This document shows, in pieces, positions 38,901 to 47,841 of a stretch of DNA of 64,000 nt. The stretch covers positions 372,001 to 436,000 of the forward strand of contig NZ_RCYU01000002.1 in NCBI RefSeq assembly GCF_004166885.1. Direction: 5' to 3'. The stretch is from Streptococcus sp. bf_0095. GTDB taxonomy: Bacteria; Bacillota; Bacilli; Lactobacillales; Streptococcaceae. A program made the translations under genes and the position numbers. Position 1 is the first letter of the stretch. The number at the start of each line of letters is the position of its first letter. A model generated the notes under the pieces. The model saw only the letters and a program-made list of their open reading frames with translations. It did no database searches and had not been told where the DNA came from.

Positions 38901-39836
38901 ACTATTTGATGAGTATTCATCCTTATTGCTTCCCTTGATAGTAGCTTGGTTAAGAATTTTTTCACCATCAACAACAGCATAGTTTACATCTGTCTCATAT
39001 TCAATAGCAAATTGATCATCAGCAGCAATATTACCTAGATTAATAGAAAATGAATTTCCATTAATATTCACTGTATAGTCAGCGGTAACATCTTTTGCGT
39101 TTTTGAGTTCCCATTTACCATTGTTATATTCCCAAGTTCCTTTTTTAATCTTGAAACTTCCTGGCTTGTAGGTGATACCTGGTGATTTCAAGGTATCTGT
39201 AACAACAGCATCATTAATGACTTCATTCGTTCTGTTTACAGAAATTCGGAAGCCAAGCTCTTTGTTTCCTTTTTCGCTCCAACCCGATTTAATGATAGAG
39301 TAGCGGTTACCTCCACCGATTGTCCCACTTGTAACTTTTCCTGTGAATTTCACTTTATCATTTACAGAAACCTTAACTGGAACCTCTCCATCATTTGGAG
39401 ATTTTACTTTATTAACTTGAGCATAGAAGAAAAATGAACCTGAAACATCATTTTTTTCTTCCACAAATTTTGTAAAGGTCAAGATAATTTTACCAGTCGC
39501 AGCGTCAACCTTTGCATTAGCGATCAATTTACCAGTAATTGAGTCATTAATCTCAAAATCTTGAGATTTGATATCTATTGGAGAGGCAACGCTAACTTCT
39601 GTGGTATCTCCAGCTGTAACATTTTTTCCCTCCAAAGCAAACTTTGCATTCAGACGGAAACTATCGTATCGACCAACCGGTCCTGTCAAAGCTTCACCTT
39701 TATCATTTTGAATCTTTACATCCGTGATGACATCCACTTTTTTTGACGTTTCTGCATTTACAATTTTTGAAAAAAGCGTAAAGCTTACCATCAACAATGA
39801 AAGCGTCATCAATAGATATATTGCCAACTTTTTCAT
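35916..39836 (-). CDS. Modular LPSTG-anchored adhesin with CnaB (SpaA-like) and FctA-like isopeptide domains
   Basis: This 1306-residue wall protein has a signal peptide (MKKLAIYLLMTLSLLMVSF, cleavage near VNA-ETS) and an adhesion head (about 30-325) resembling MSCRAMM folds. A CnaB domain follows (about 329-420; KVTKVDEQNRPLKGAKFQV ... KEIQAPEGYGL), then four FctA-like linkers (start near 430, 542, 652, 760). Three more CnaB units (near 885, 1002, 1124) share VANPYGEGQATATSDANGL. A Pro/Lys-rich spacer, LPSTGQ, a helix and KKREN end the protein. ATG 39836 is chosen because AGGGGAG lies six bases upstream; an earlier in-frame start adds 39 residues without a ribosome site. The linkers resemble those of the giant adhesin. 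It is not in a sortase/pilus cluster. Confidence 0.94.
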   Translation of the reverse strand: MKKLAIYLLMTLSLLMVSFTLFSKIVNAETSKKVDVITDVKIQNDKGEALTGPVGRYDSFRLNAKFALEGKNVTAGDTTEVSVASPIDIKSQDFEINDSITGKLIANAKVDAATGKIILTFTKFVEEKNDVSGSFFFYAQVNKVKSPNDGEVPVKVSVNDKVKFTGKVTSGTIGGGNRYSIIKSGWSEKGNKELGFRISVNRTNEVINDAVVTDTLKSPGITYKPGSFKIKKGTWEYNNGKWELKNAKDVTADYTVNINGNSFSINLGNIAADDQFAIEYETDVNYAVVDGEKILNQATIKGSNKDEYSSNSTVKIQIAGGEGIGYEFSIKVTKVDEQNRPLKGAKFQVVRQATGQVIGEFESDANGEFTVKNILRDKYIIKEIQAPEGYGLAEDTIVEASEFTTPTKPVSKTIVNKKEKPAKTQATIELDKNLTGRDLVDGEFSFELYEGENKLQTTTNQSGKITFEPIEFTAEGEHTYTVKEVKGNDATITYDASEKQVTVKVTRDGDALKAEVVYPESKTFTNAFTPNATTATIELTKELTGRDLVDGEFSFELYEGANKLQTVTNKSGKVTFDAISYTAEGEHTYTVKEVKGDNATIAYDTAEKQVTVKVTRDGDALKAEVVYPENKTFTNAFTPNATTATIELTKELTGRDLVDGEFSFELYEGANKLQTVTNKSGKVTFDAISYTAEGEHTYTVKEVKGNVPGITYDTAEKQVTVQVTKDGDNLKATVVYPESKVFANTYSAPSPAKAQISASKILEGRDLKDGEFSFNLLDEAGEVLQTKQNAADGSVAFDEISYSQEDAGKTFHYTIKEVIPQSQEKGMTYDQASIEVTVIVTKDDASNTIKATVAYGEKTSFTNTFVTSEIPPTPPVVEKPEAKLYTIQLHKVNGEGRALAGAVFGLFEADGSTPVANPYGEGQATATSDANGLVSFVGFEAKDYVVKELTAPEGYQLSTASIAVSATELSAASDLVVDKGNVVNQPFTEIPPTPPVVEKPELTLYSIQLHKVNNEGQVLAGAVFGLFEADGVTPVANPYGEGQATATSDANGLVTFTGLEAKDYVVKEITAPEGYQLSEEAITVSSSQLIASTNQVLDQGKIVNKPFTAIPPTPPVVEKPELKLYTIQLHKVNPFYQDLAGAVFGLFEADGVTPVANPYGEGQATATSDANGLVRFVGFEAKDYVVKELTAPAGYQLSTDSITVSAAELTAATNLVVDKGNVVNQLTPPPPSYDKPRKEIPSNPPKGKTPPPSTEKPEKEIPSNPPKEDKKEVLPSTGQSMSEGLVATGLALAVAGSALVYKKREN

Positions 39837-39996
39837 TTTTTCTCCCCTTATATTCATAATAATAAGTGAAATTATTATACCACAAACTAGTAATAATGCA
39901 ACTATAAAGTAACATTTTTTATTTAGTTTCCTTCCTAAATGAATTGTCTTCACAAAACAATTGATAGTTATACAAGTTTTTTTGCCTATATTATGT

Positions 39997-40080
39997 TAAA
40001 ATAGAGAGAAGAATAGGATCATTCTTCAAGGCCCTCTTGGAGCGTTTTTGAAGATGCAAGTCCTAGATTTCTAGACTTGC
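39997..40080 (+). promoter_or_regulatory. gpsA-galU promoter and structured leader
   Basis: An extended -10 (TGT-TAAAAT, 39997-40002) is followed by a leader with two inverted repeats. TCTTCAA...TTGAAGA spans 40023-40054, and CAAGTC...GACTTG spans 40057-40079. Neither has a T-run, so they look like stabilising or regulatory structure rather than terminators. Confidence 0.45.
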
Positions 40081-40110
40081 TTGAAAATAGATATAGAAAT
40101 GGAAGATACA

Positions 40111-41127
40111 ATGGAAAAACAAACCGTTGCAGTATTGGGTCCTGGTTCATGGGGAACAGCCCTTTCACAAGTCCTCAATGATAACGGCCATGAAGTCCGT
40201 CTCTGGGGAAATATCCAAGAACAGATCGATGAAATTAACACCAATCATACCAATCAGCGCTATTTTAAAGATATCGTTATTAGTGATCAGATTACCGCTA
40301 CGACCGATCTGAAAGCAGCCTTGGACAGTGTAGATGCCATCCTCTTTGTGGTTCCGACTAAGGTAACCCGCTTGGTAGCTAAACAAGTCGCTGAGACTCT
40401 GGACCATCCTGTCAAGGTCATGCACGCGTCCAAAGGACTAGAACCAAATAGTCACAAACGGATTTCTCAAATCTTAGAAGAGGAAATCCCTGCTTCTCTA
40501 CGTAGCGAGATTGTGGTTGTGTCTGGGCCAAGTCACGCTGAAGAAACCATCGTTCGCGATATCACTCTGATCACAGCGGCTTCTAAAGATTTAGAAACAG
40601 CTCGTTATGTTCAAGAACTCTTCAGTAACCACTACTTCCGCCTCTATACCAATACAGATGTGATTGGGGTAGAGACAGCTGGAGCTTTGAAAAATATTAT
40701 CGCTGTTGGTGCTGGAGCCCTCCATGGACTCGGCTTTGGGGACAATGCCAAGGCTGCCATCATCACACGTGGACTAGCTGAAATTACCCGTCTAGGTGTT
40801 AAACTAGGTGCCAGCCCCTTAACCTATAGTGGACTATCCGGAGTTGGGGACCTGATCGTGACAGGGACTTCCATCCACTCTCGGAACTGGCGAGCTGGGG
40901 ATGCCCTCGGTCGCGGTGAAAAACTGGAAGATATCGAAGCCAACATGGGCATGATCATCGAAGGGATTTCAACCACTAAGGCTGCCTACGAACTGGCTCA
41001 AGAGCTAGACGTCTACATGCCAATCACACAAGCCATATACCAAGTAATTTATGAAGGGCAAGATATTCGTGAAGCCATCAACTTCATGATGAGCAACGAA
41101 TTTAAAGAAGAAAATGAGTGGAACTAA
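40111..41127 (+). CDS. gpsA: NAD(P)-dependent glycerol-3-phosphate dehydrogenase
   Basis: This 338-residue cytoplasmic enzyme reduces dihydroxyacetone phosphate to sn-glycerol-3-phosphate for phospholipid and lipoteichoic acid synthesis. The nucleotide-binding motif is [11 protein letters not shown] (about 8-18), and the catalytic region includes [17 protein letters not shown] and NDNAKAA-like [15 protein letters not shown] 40111 (MEKQTVAV) is preferred over upstream in-frame starts because it gives the usual length and follows GGAAG. galU follows 61 bases later in the same operon. Confidence 0.97.
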   Translation: MEKQTVAVLGPGSWGTALSQVLNDNGHEVRLWGNIQEQIDEINTNHTNQRYFKDIVISDQITATTDLKAALDSVDAILFVVPTKVTRLVAKQVAETLDHPVKVMHASKGLEPNSHKRISQILEEEIPASLRSEIVVVSGPSHAEETIVRDITLITAASKDLETARYVQELFSNHYFRLYTNTDVIGVETAGALKNIIAVGAGALHGLGFGDNAKAAIITRGLAEITRLGVKLGASPLTYSGLSGVGDLIVTGTSIHSRNWRAGDALGRGEKLEDIEANMGMIIEGISTTKAAYELAQELDVYMPITQAIYQVIYEGQDIREAINFMMSNEFKEENEWN

Positions 41128-41188
41128 GGAATTCTTCCTTCCCAATCAGATCAACAACCAATCATTCTTCAGTTAGAAAGGAATTATT

Positions 41189-42097
41189 ATGACAAAAGTT
41201 AGAAAAGCAGTCATTCCTGCGGCTGGACTTGGAACTCGTTTCCTACCTGCTACTAAAGCCCTGGCCAAAGAAATGCTGCCAATCGTGGATAAGCCAACCA
41301 TCCAATTCATCGTTGAGGAAGCCCTTAAGGCTGGCATCGAGGATATTCTCGTTGTCACTGGTAAATCAAAACGTTCGATCGAAGACCACTTCGACTCAAA
41401 CTTTGAACTTGAGTACAACCTCAAGGAAAAAGGGAAAAATGACCTGTTGAAACTGGTCGATGAAACTACCGGGATGCGCCTCCACTTCATTCGTCAAAAA
41501 CATCCGAACGGCCTTGGAGATGCTGTCCTTCAGGCGAAGGCCTTCGTTGGGAATGAGCCTTTCGTTGTGATGCTGGGTGATGACCTCATGGATATTACAG
41601 ATGATACAGCGACTACGCTCACTAAGCAATTGATGAATGACTACGATGAGACACATGCTTCAACCATTGCTGTCATGAAAGTTCCCCATGAAGAAGTTTC
41701 TGCCTACGGTGTCATTGCTCCTCAAGGGGAAGGCATCAACGGACTCTATAGCGTTGAAACCTTTGTCGAAAAACCGGCACCTGAAGAGGCACCGAGTGAC
41801 CTTGCCATTATCGGTCGTTACTTGCTAACTCCAGAAATCTTCCAGATTTTGGAAAACCAAAAACCAGGCGCTGGAAATGAAATCCAATTAACGGATGCCA
41901 TTGATACCTTAAACAAGACCCAACGAGTATTTGCCCGTGAATTTAAGGGCAGACGCTACGATGTAGGGGATAAGTTTGGTTTTATGAAAACATCTATTGA
42001 TTATGCCTTGCAACACCCACAGGTTAAAGATGATCTCAAACAATACATCATTGATCTTGGAAAAAAATTAGAAACATCTGAACAAACTTCGGACTAA
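41189..42097 (+). CDS. galU: UTP-glucose-1-phosphate uridylyltransferase
   Basis: This 302-residue nucleotidyltransferase makes UDP-glucose for capsule, glycolipid and teichoic acid synthesis and for glycosylation of surface proteins. The N-terminal motif is [20 protein letters not shown] (about 9-28), the active-site regions are [13 protein letters not shown] and [10 protein letters not shown], and VEKP lies near residue 192. The ATG follows AGAAAGGAATT. It is the second gene of the gpsA-galU operon, in the same order as in pneumococcus. Confidence 0.98.
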   Translation: MTKVRKAVIPAAGLGTRFLPATKALAKEMLPIVDKPTIQFIVEEALKAGIEDILVVTGKSKRSIEDHFDSNFELEYNLKEKGKNDLLKLVDETTGMRLHFIRQKHPNGLGDAVLQAKAFVGNEPFVVMLGDDLMDITDDTATTLTKQLMNDYDETHASTIAVMKVPHEEVSAYGVIAPQGEGINGLYSVETFVEKPAPEEAPSDLAIIGRYLLTPEIFQILENQKPGAGNEIQLTDAIDTLNKTQRVFAREFKGRRYDVGDKFGFMKTSIDYALQHPQVKDDLKQYIIDLGKKLETSEQTSD

Positions 42098-42124
42098 ACC
42101 ATATACGAATCTGAAGGATGCAAA

Positions 42125-42185
42125 AGAGACTGACCATATGGTGTAAGTGGTTCGCCACTCTACAAAATGGTCAATCTCTTTTTTC
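42125..42185 (+). terminator. Terminator of the gpsA-galU operon
   Basis: AGAGACTGACCAT pairs with ATGGTCAATCTCT, followed by TTTTTTC. An AGTGG-TTCG-CCACT hairpin sits in the loop. Confidence 0.85.
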
Positions 42186-42200
42186 TTGTAAAAAAGAAGA

Positions 42201-42296
42201 GAGTGGGACAGAAATCGGTCATTCGTTAGAATTCGATTTCGTCGTCCCACCTCCGCATAATTGAGAGGCTAGGACTTTTGTCCCAGCCTCCTCTTT
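42201..42296 (+). repeat. Dispersed intergenic element, short copy (two hairpins)
   Basis: This copy matches the 22769-22945 element at both ends. Hairpin 1 (GTGGGAC...GTCCCAC) and hairpin 3 (GAGGCTAGGAC...GTCCCAGCCTC) are present, but about 80 bases containing hairpin 2 are missing. Hairpin 3 may also end the C69 dipeptidase transcript arriving from the right. Confidence 0.75.
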
Positions 42297-42322
42297 CATT
42301 TATTCTCTTGTTTATCTATTTT

Positions 42323-44287
42323 TTAAGGATGAACATTGTAAGAATAATTTGTATTTGGGTAAGTCTCAATTTCACCTGGATTGAAATTAGAACCGAAGCG
42401 ATTATTGTTGTTTACACTGTTTCCTGCTACAGGAGCTTCAGCTGGAGCTTGAACAGTTTCTTCAGGCTTCGCAGGGGTTGCTACTTGGGTAGGTGCAGAT
42501 GGTTGTTTGTCCTTGTTAGCAGCATAGCCAAAGCGATTGTTTGGATTTCCTTCTGCATTTGCTGGGATATCCTTATTAGAAGGGGTAGCCCTATAATAAG
42601 AAGCAGGAATTTCAATTTTTGTAATATTTCCGTCAACTTGTGGTTTTTCTGAAACTGTTGGTGTGTCTGGTTTCTTAGGCTCTTTAGGATCTTTAGACTC
42701 TTCAGGATCTTTATAATTATCTGGTTTAGAAGCACGATAAGGATCTGACTTGCGTCCAGCTGCCTCTAATTGTTTTTCCATTAATCTTTCATAATCTTTG
42801 AAGTGTTGGAAAAGGCGATCAGACAAGTCAAGGGCATCTTTCGTTACTTTATCTTCAGCAGCTTTTGCAGCTTCCGGTTGATCTTTTAGTGAATAATATT
42901 CAATATCTTTCTTCTCTTGATCAGCAATAAATCCTTTTTCTAGTGCTTTCCAATGTTCTTGGACGGTTTTTCCAAAGATATCTTGATTGTTGATTGCCAT
43001 GTTGTCAATATGCCAAACAGTCCAATACCAAGAATTTGGATCATAGGTTTCTGTTTGTGGTTTAAAGACTTCATGAGTGTCTTTCACATTTCCATAGAAT
43101 GGGACATATGGAGTGTTCCGTGATGGTCCCATTCCTAGCCAAACTGTACCACCAAATGATTTTGGTAGTTTTGGATTGATTTGATAGACATGGGCATCAA
43201 TAACATTTTCATTACCTAGTGCATATTTGTATTGATCTTTGCGAACTGTGTCGTTTGCACCATTGTCACCTTGTTTCTTGACACCGATTTGATCGTCCGG
43301 TACAAAGCGACCATTCAAGTGTTCAAAACGGTTGCGTTGGAGAGCAAAGGCATCTTCTAATGTAAATTTCTTATTTGGATCAGTTGGTGAGCGGAAGAGT
43401 TCGTATTCATCATCCTCGTAAGTCACTTTTGAATTTGGATCAAGTACTGTAATCCCTGCATAAGTCCGAGAACGGTCTCCTTCTGCATATTTTTCAGGTC
43501 CGTAAGACTTAGCAATATGGAAGTTGCCATCTTTATCAGTCTTGTAACTTCCTGATTCTTTTGCTACTTTTTCAACATCTTTTGAAGCGATAACATTTTC
43601 CTTATCATTCAAATCAACGTGACCAAGGTAGTAGGTATTTGCAAAGACTGCATATTTATCTTCTGGTACCTTCACCGCTACATATTGGTGACCTGAAAGG
43701 ATTTCCATATACCAGGTTTCGTTTTGGTCAGCAACTACAACTGTATTTCCTTCGGCTGATCCCTTTTCTTCGATAACTTTTCCAAGTAATTCGATTGCTT
43801 CACGAGCTGTTTTTGCACGAGGTAAAATCACATCGAGCATAGCAGCTTCTGGAAGTCCATCTTCTTTTAGTGGATCTTTTGCTAATACTTTTTTATTTGG
43901 GATTGCTGTAACAGTGGCAGTCATTGAAACACCCGCTTCGTTGAAGCCATGTTCTCCGAAAGCACCGTTGCTACCGTCTCCACGAGCGGAGTCATAGGTA
44001 GCTGTGTATTTCATTTCACTGGCAGCATGAGGATAGGTGAAACCATTGGATTCGTCCTGAATTTGGTCCCCTTCCTTATAATTCTTGGCATCAACAACAA
44101 CATAGTTTTTGTTGTGTTTTCCGCCATTTGGATAATAAGGATAGTCCTCAGTCCGGCCAAACAGGGTGGTCCCATCCTTGGTCAACTGACGTCCAATGAT
44201 AAATCCACAGCAAGCCTCAACAGCTTGAAACGGAAGGAGCAATATAGCCATCGCTACTAGCGAGAGCTTAATCAACCATTTTTTCAT
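42323..44287 (-). CDS. Secreted C69 family dipeptidase with C-terminal extension
   Basis: This 654-residue peptidase has a signal peptide (WLIKLSLVAMAILLLPFQA). The mature N-terminus begins at or near CCGFIIG, so the first Cys can act as the N-terminal nucleophile of the PepD-type Ntn-hydrolase fold. Conserved segments include FGRTEDYP, GVSMTATVT and NTVVVADQNETWYMEI. The catalytic part ends near residue 540. The remainder is Pro/Lys/Glu-rich and contains NPNNRFG and NNNNRFG repeats, with no LPxTG motif. ATG 44287 follows AGGAGATTTGCA; an 11-residue longer frame has no ribosome site. Its promoter carries a cre-like site. A role in peptide scavenging or cell-wall peptide trimming is plausible. 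Confidence 0.92.
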   Translation of the reverse strand: MKKWLIKLSLVAMAILLLPFQAVEACCGFIIGRQLTKDGTTLFGRTEDYPYYPNGGKHNKNYVVVDAKNYKEGDQIQDESNGFTYPHAASEMKYTATYDSARGDGSNGAFGEHGFNEAGVSMTATVTAIPNKKVLAKDPLKEDGLPEAAMLDVILPRAKTAREAIELLGKVIEEKGSAEGNTVVVADQNETWYMEILSGHQYVAVKVPEDKYAVFANTYYLGHVDLNDKENVIASKDVEKVAKESGSYKTDKDGNFHIAKSYGPEKYAEGDRSRTYAGITVLDPNSKVTYEDDEYELFRSPTDPNKKFTLEDAFALQRNRFEHLNGRFVPDDQIGVKKQGDNGANDTVRKDQYKYALGNENVIDAHVYQINPKLPKSFGGTVWLGMGPSRNTPYVPFYGNVKDTHEVFKPQTETYDPNSWYWTVWHIDNMAINNQDIFGKTVQEHWKALEKGFIADQEKKDIEYYSLKDQPEAAKAAEDKVTKDALDLSDRLFQHFKDYERLMEKQLEAAGRKSDPYRASKPDNYKDPEESKDPKEPKKPDTPTVSEKPQVDGNITKIEIPASYYRATPSNKDIPANAEGNPNNRFGYAANKDKQPSAPTQVATPAKPEETVQAPAEAPVAGNSVNNNNRFGSNFNPGEIETYPNTNYSYNVHP

Positions 44288-44355
44288 TGCAAATCTCCTC
44301 TTATTTAATATTTTATCCATTTTATGAATGGATAAGAAAGATATTTACAATTGCT

Positions 44356-44393
44356 AGTTTACTCCTTTTTAACCCTTTTTGCAAGCGCTTTCT
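44356..44393 (-). promoter_or_regulatory. Promoter of the C69 dipeptidase gene with overlapping cre-like site
   Basis: On the minus strand TTGCAA (44379-44384), 17 bases, then TAAACT (44356-44361). AGAAAGCGCTTGCA (44380-44393) differs from the cre pattern only in its first base and overlaps the -35. The bases before the -10 (AAAGGAG) match those in the promoter at 11006. Confidence 0.65.
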
Positions 44394-44460
44394 TATGTGG
44401 TCTTTATTCACCTTTAGAGCAACTTTTTGGGTGTATCTGCTTGTTTTGGGATTTTATATA

Positions 44461-44488
44461 CAAAAAAACTGAGACTTCACTCAGTTTT
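44461..44488 (-). terminator. Terminator after the rhomboid gene
   Basis: On the minus strand AAAACTGAG, TGAAGT, CTCAGTTTTTTT. The stem is perfect over 9 bp. It lies about 30 bases past the rhomboid stop. Confidence 0.8.
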
Positions 44489-44514
44489 CAGATAATTTAC
44501 AAATTCGTTACAAA

Positions 44515-45201
44515 TCATAAAAAGGGATGAGCAAATAAAGCCCAAGCATAAAGAAGAACGGCCCCAGCTGTATAAAGGAACAGAGCTCCCAAGCGCCAGC
44601 TTTTTTTCACACTATCTCGCTCCCCATAGACGGGAAAGACAAAGGCTAGAATCCCTCCTCCTACCAAGCCTCCTAAGTGACCTGCTAGACTAATCCCTGG
44701 CATAAAGCTAAAGAGGATATTGATCAGGATCAAGGAAGTATAACTTTGGCTCAGATACTGAATGTAGGGACTCCGAGCAATAAAACGTAAACTGGCAATA
44801 GCGCCAAAGATACCGAACAAAGCGGTAGAAGCCCCTGCTGCGACGACTTCTGGAGAAAAGACCAAGACAAAGAGATTCCCCATCAAGCCAGATAGCAGAT
44901 AGAGGGCTAAGAAGGCCTTTGAGCCAAATAAATCTTCTGCGATCCTTCCGAGGAAATAGAGGGTAACCATGTTCAAAACAAAATGTTGCAAGCCAATATG
45001 AACAAATATGGCAGCAAGCAACCGCCAGCTCTGGCTCGGGTCTACTTGGATTTCAGCTCCTAAGACACCCCCAAAATCATAAACAGTTTGGACAGATTCA
45101 TAGTCAAAACCACGAACCAGCAACATGGCTAGAAAAACGCCGGTTGTTAATAGGAGCAAGCTACTGGTCACTGGGTATTTCTTATCAAATAGTTGATTCA
45201 T
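44515..45201 (-). CDS. Rhomboid family intramembrane serine protease
   Basis: This 228-residue membrane protease has six or seven hydrophobic segments. The catalytic Ser is in GASTALFGIFGA (about 122-133) and the catalytic His in LAGHLGGLVGG (about 172-182). HIGLQHFVLNM supplies the conserved Asn and His of the family. ATG 45201 follows AGGAGG and overlaps the end of the formyl-THF ligase gene by 17 bases, so the genes are translationally coupled. The substrate is unknown. Confidence 0.95.
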   Translation of the reverse strand: MNQLFDKKYPVTSSLLLLTTGVFLAMLLVRGFDYESVQTVYDFGGVLGAEIQVDPSQSWRLLAAIFVHIGLQHFVLNMVTLYFLGRIAEDLFGSKAFLALYLLSGLMGNLFVLVFSPEVVAAGASTALFGIFGAIASLRFIARSPYIQYLSQSYTSLILINILFSFMPGISLAGHLGGLVGGGILAFVFPVYGERDSVKKSWRLGALFLYTAGAVLLYAWALFAHPFL

Positions 45202-45724
45202 CCACAAGAACCTCCTGTACTGGAATATCATGGGGAGCAGGTGAAAAGTCTACTTCCTGGCAAGCATAGATAGTGCTGACGGTCGCTCCGTCGAAATCTG
45301 CCAAATAGCGATCGTAATAGCCTCCTCCATAACCCAGACGGTAGCCATCCTTTTGAAAGGCCACTCCAGGAACATGGATCAGGTCAATCTCCGACTGATC
45401 TACCGCTTGAGCCCCATCCTCTGGTTCCAAGAGACCAAAGGCTGTTGGTTTCAATTTCTGCGGGTCATAGACTGCAAATTCCATGCGTCCTTTGGGATAG
45501 GTTTTTGGGATGACAACCTGTTTACCATCTTCTTGAGCTGCATCAATCAGAAAACTCGTATCCACCTCATGCGGGAAGGACAAATAGGTCGCAATAACGC
45601 TTGCTTCTTGGTAAGCTGACAAAGAGCGTAACCGCTGGATCAAGGCTCGATCAGCCTTTCGCTTGTTCTCCGGCTCCAAGCCTTTCATCTTCTTCAATAT
45701 ACTTTTTCGAATACTTGCTTTCAT
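45185..45724 (-). CDS. 5-formyltetrahydrofolate cyclo-ligase
   Basis: This 179-residue cytoplasmic enzyme uses ATP to convert 5-formyl-THF to 5,10-methenyl-THF, recovering the folate storage form. The family hallmark GYGGGYYDRYLADF is near residues 131-144, and the N-terminal RKSILKKMKGL basic stretch is typical. It is encoded between the M20 deacetylase (12-base gap) and rhomboid (overlap), the same order as in pneumococcus. Confidence 0.95.
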   Translation of the reverse strand: MKASIRKSILKKMKGLEPENKRKADRALIQRLRSLSAYQEASVIATYLSFPHEVDTSFLIDAAQEDGKQVVIPKTYPKGRMEFAVYDPQKLKPTAFGLLEPEDGAQAVDQSEIDLIHVPGVAFQKDGYRLGYGGGYYDRYLADFDGATVSTIYACQEVDFSPAPHDIPVQEVLVDESTI

Positions 45725-45736
45725 TTCCGTCTCTCT

Positions 45737-46870
45737 TTATTGGTTGGCTTTCATTTTCAAGAAAGGACTAATGGCTTTGACCCCAACGTGCAGGGCTTCT
45801 TCCTTGGGACTCATCTGAGGGTGATGGAGGGCAAATGGACTATCCACTCCCAACCAGAACATGACCCCATCTACTTTTGACAAGAGATAACCAAAATCCT
45901 CTCCAGTCATGGCGGGTAGGATATCAATCAAGGTGACATCTTCTGCTTGATCAAAGAAGGTCATCAGTTCATCTGCCAAGTCCGGATTGTTTTCCACCGG
46001 CAAATAGCCCCCTTGCTTAAGTTCAAGATCTATCTCCATATCAAAAGCATCTGCAACCCCTCTGGCAATCGTCTCGAGTCGCTTCTGGGTCAAGAGGTTC
46101 ATTTCCATGGTCAGGGTCCGAATCGTCCCATGCAGAAAGGCCGTCTCCGCAATGACATTATTGGTCGTCCCCACATGCATGGAACCGAAGGTCACAACAG
46201 CTCCCTCGATAGGATCGACATTGCGGCTGACAATGGTTTGAACCTGGGTGACAAAATAGCTAGCAGCAACCAGGGCATCCTTGGCTTCATGAGGAAAGGC
46301 GGCGTGTCCACCTTTTCCTTTAAAGGTCAGCTTCACTTCACAGGTCCCTGCAAAGAGCGTCCCCCGATTGGTCGCGATTTCGCCTACCTTTAAGTCCGGA
46401 CGGACATGGAGGCCGTAGAATTGATCAGGTAGCCAGTCTCCAAAGGCCCCATCTTCATACATAAGCATGCCTCCAGCTTCATTTTCCTCGGCTGGTTGAA
46501 AGAGGAATAAGAGATTGTTCTTAGGCTGTTCTTGAACCAATTGCTCCAACAAGCCCAAGGCTAAGGTCATATGAACATCATGGCCACAGGCATGCATCCG
46601 ACCTTCGTGGTGGGAGGCAAAGTCAAGGCCAGTTTGCTCGATAATGGGCAGTCCATCGATATCCGTCCGCCAGCCAATGGTCTTTTCTGGATTGGATCCT
46701 TTCAGAAAAACCAGGATCCCCGTCCGCCAGGTCCGCTGCTCGACGAATTCTTTTCCCTCGGTGATTTCTGCGATGCGCTCCAAGAGATAGGCTTGTGTTT
46801 TAAATTCTTCTAGTCCAATTTCTGGGATTTGATGCAGGTCCCGCCGAATTTTTACTAAATCAAGTGTCAT
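45737..46870 (-). CDS. N-acetyldiaminopimelate deacetylase (M20 family)
   Basis: This 377-residue M20D metallopeptidase-like deacylase is in the lysine/DAP pathway. Metal ligands appear in [10 protein letters not shown] (about 90-99), the catalytic Glu pair in [10 protein letters not shown], and later ligands in LHVRPDL and MTGEDFGY. The gene upstream encodes DapH, the preceding acetyl-transfer step, supporting N-acetyl-DAP deacetylation rather than general aminoacylase activity. ATG 46870 is preferred over ATG 46876 because the ribosome site GAGGAAG would abut the earlier codon. Confidence 0.92.
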   Translation of the reverse strand: MTLDLVKIRRDLHQIPEIGLEEFKTQAYLLERIAEITEGKEFVEQRTWRTGILVFLKGSNPEKTIGWRTDIDGLPIIEQTGLDFASHHEGRMHACGHDVHMTLALGLLEQLVQEQPKNNLLFLFQPAEENEAGGMLMYEDGAFGDWLPDQFYGLHVRPDLKVGEIATNRGTLFAGTCEVKLTFKGKGGHAAFPHEAKDALVAASYFVTQVQTIVSRNVDPIEGAVVTFGSMHVGTTNNVIAETAFLHGTIRTLTMEMNLLTQKRLETIARGVADAFDMEIDLELKQGGYLPVENNPDLADELMTFFDQAEDVTLIDILPAMTGEDFGYLLSKVDGVMFWLGVDSPFALHHPQMSPKEEALHVGVKAISPFLKMKANQ

Positions 46871-46933
46871 ATCCATCTTCCTCTTTTGAGAAGAAGCCGA
46901 GGTATCCCCCAGCTTCCTTTTCTTATTCCTCTA

Positions 46934-47632
46934 TTATAGGTTACGCAAGGCATCCTCAAGCGCTGTTTTTTGTTGCGTCTGTTCGTCAATCGTCTTGATC
47001 ACGCGCGCAGGCACACCCGCTACCACTACATTTTCAGGCACATCTTGGGTAACGATCGCACCCGCCGCTACGACGGAGCCATTACCAACTTGAACCCCTT
47101 CGATGACGACGGCGTTGGCTCCCACCAAGACGTTATCCCCGATACGAACTGGTTCTGCAGAGGCTGGCTCAATGACACCAGCTAGAACCGCTCCTGCTCC
47201 GATATGGCTGTTTTTACCAACCGTTGCACGGCCACCAAGAATAGCTCCCATATCGATCATGGTCCCCGCACCGATTTCAGCACCGATATTGATGACGGCT
47301 CCCATCATGATTACCGCATTGTCTTCAATGGTCACCTGATCTCGAATAATCGCACCTGGTTCAATCCGGGCATTCAAATAACGCTTGTCCAGCAAAGGTA
47401 CCGCTGAATTGCGACCATCTTGCTCTACGATATAGTCTTTGTTTTCTGTTAGGTTGGCAAGAAGGGGCTCAATCTCTTTCCAGTCTCCAAATAGGACATT
47501 GCCTAGCTTTACAACGGATGCTGGAAGCTCTCCTGCCAATTCCCCTTCAAAGGTCACTTTTACGTTGGTTTTCTTTTCTGCATTGCCGATAAAGGCGATA
47601 ATCTCTTGTGCAGTCATTTTTTGTGCAGTCAT
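46934..47632 (-). CDS. dapH: 2,3,4,5-tetrahydropyridine-2,6-dicarboxylate N-acetyltransferase
   Basis: This 232-residue acetyltransferase has a left-handed beta-helix built from hexapeptide repeats ([38 protein letters not shown]). It acetylates tetrahydrodipicolinate in the acetyl branch of lysine biosynthesis; streptococci use lysine in their cell-wall peptide. The operon is dapH - deacetylase - formyl-THF ligase - rhomboid. Two closely spaced Met codons (MTAQKMTAQ) both could start the protein. Confidence 0.96.
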   Translation of the reverse strand: MTAQKMTAQEIIAFIGNAEKKTNVKVTFEGELAGELPASVVKLGNVLFGDWKEIEPLLANLTENKDYIVEQDGRNSAVPLLDKRYLNARIEPGAIIRDQVTIEDNAVIMMGAVINIGAEIGAGTMIDMGAILGGRATVGKNSHIGAGAVLAGVIEPASAEPVRIGDNVLVGANAVVIEGVQVGNGSVVAAGAIVTQDVPENVVVAGVPARVIKTIDEQTQQKTALEDALRNL

Positions 47633-47703
47633 GGCGATACCTCTTGTTCTATGTAGTCAGTCCTCTAGGAAAATAGGCTCCTTTTGAACTCTTAGATTTT
47701 ACT

Positions 47704-47709
47704 ATTATA
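47704..47709 (-). promoter_or_regulatory. dapH promoter (-10)
   Basis: TGC-TATAAT on the minus strand is an extended -10 about 70 bases upstream of the ATG. It overlaps the end of a short coding-like remnant. Confidence 0.55.
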
Positions 47710-47824
47710 GCATAATTTGCAAGAATTCTTTCTCATCTAAAGATTTCATCAAAGCAACACGTTCTGGACCAATAGAGACAAGTAGAGAGGCCAGAATTTT
47801 TTGACAACCCCTAAATAGGAATTC
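47705..47824 (-). pseudogene. Possible 39-codon gene remnant
   Basis: After a stop codon, 39 sense codons run to TAA at 47705. They encode a coding-like C-terminus (..SIGPERVALMKSLDEKEF..). There is no start codon with a ribosome site. It may be the tail of a gene lost from in front of dapH. The call is tentative. Confidence 0.25.
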
Positions 47825-47841
47825 TCAGATGATCTTATCGA

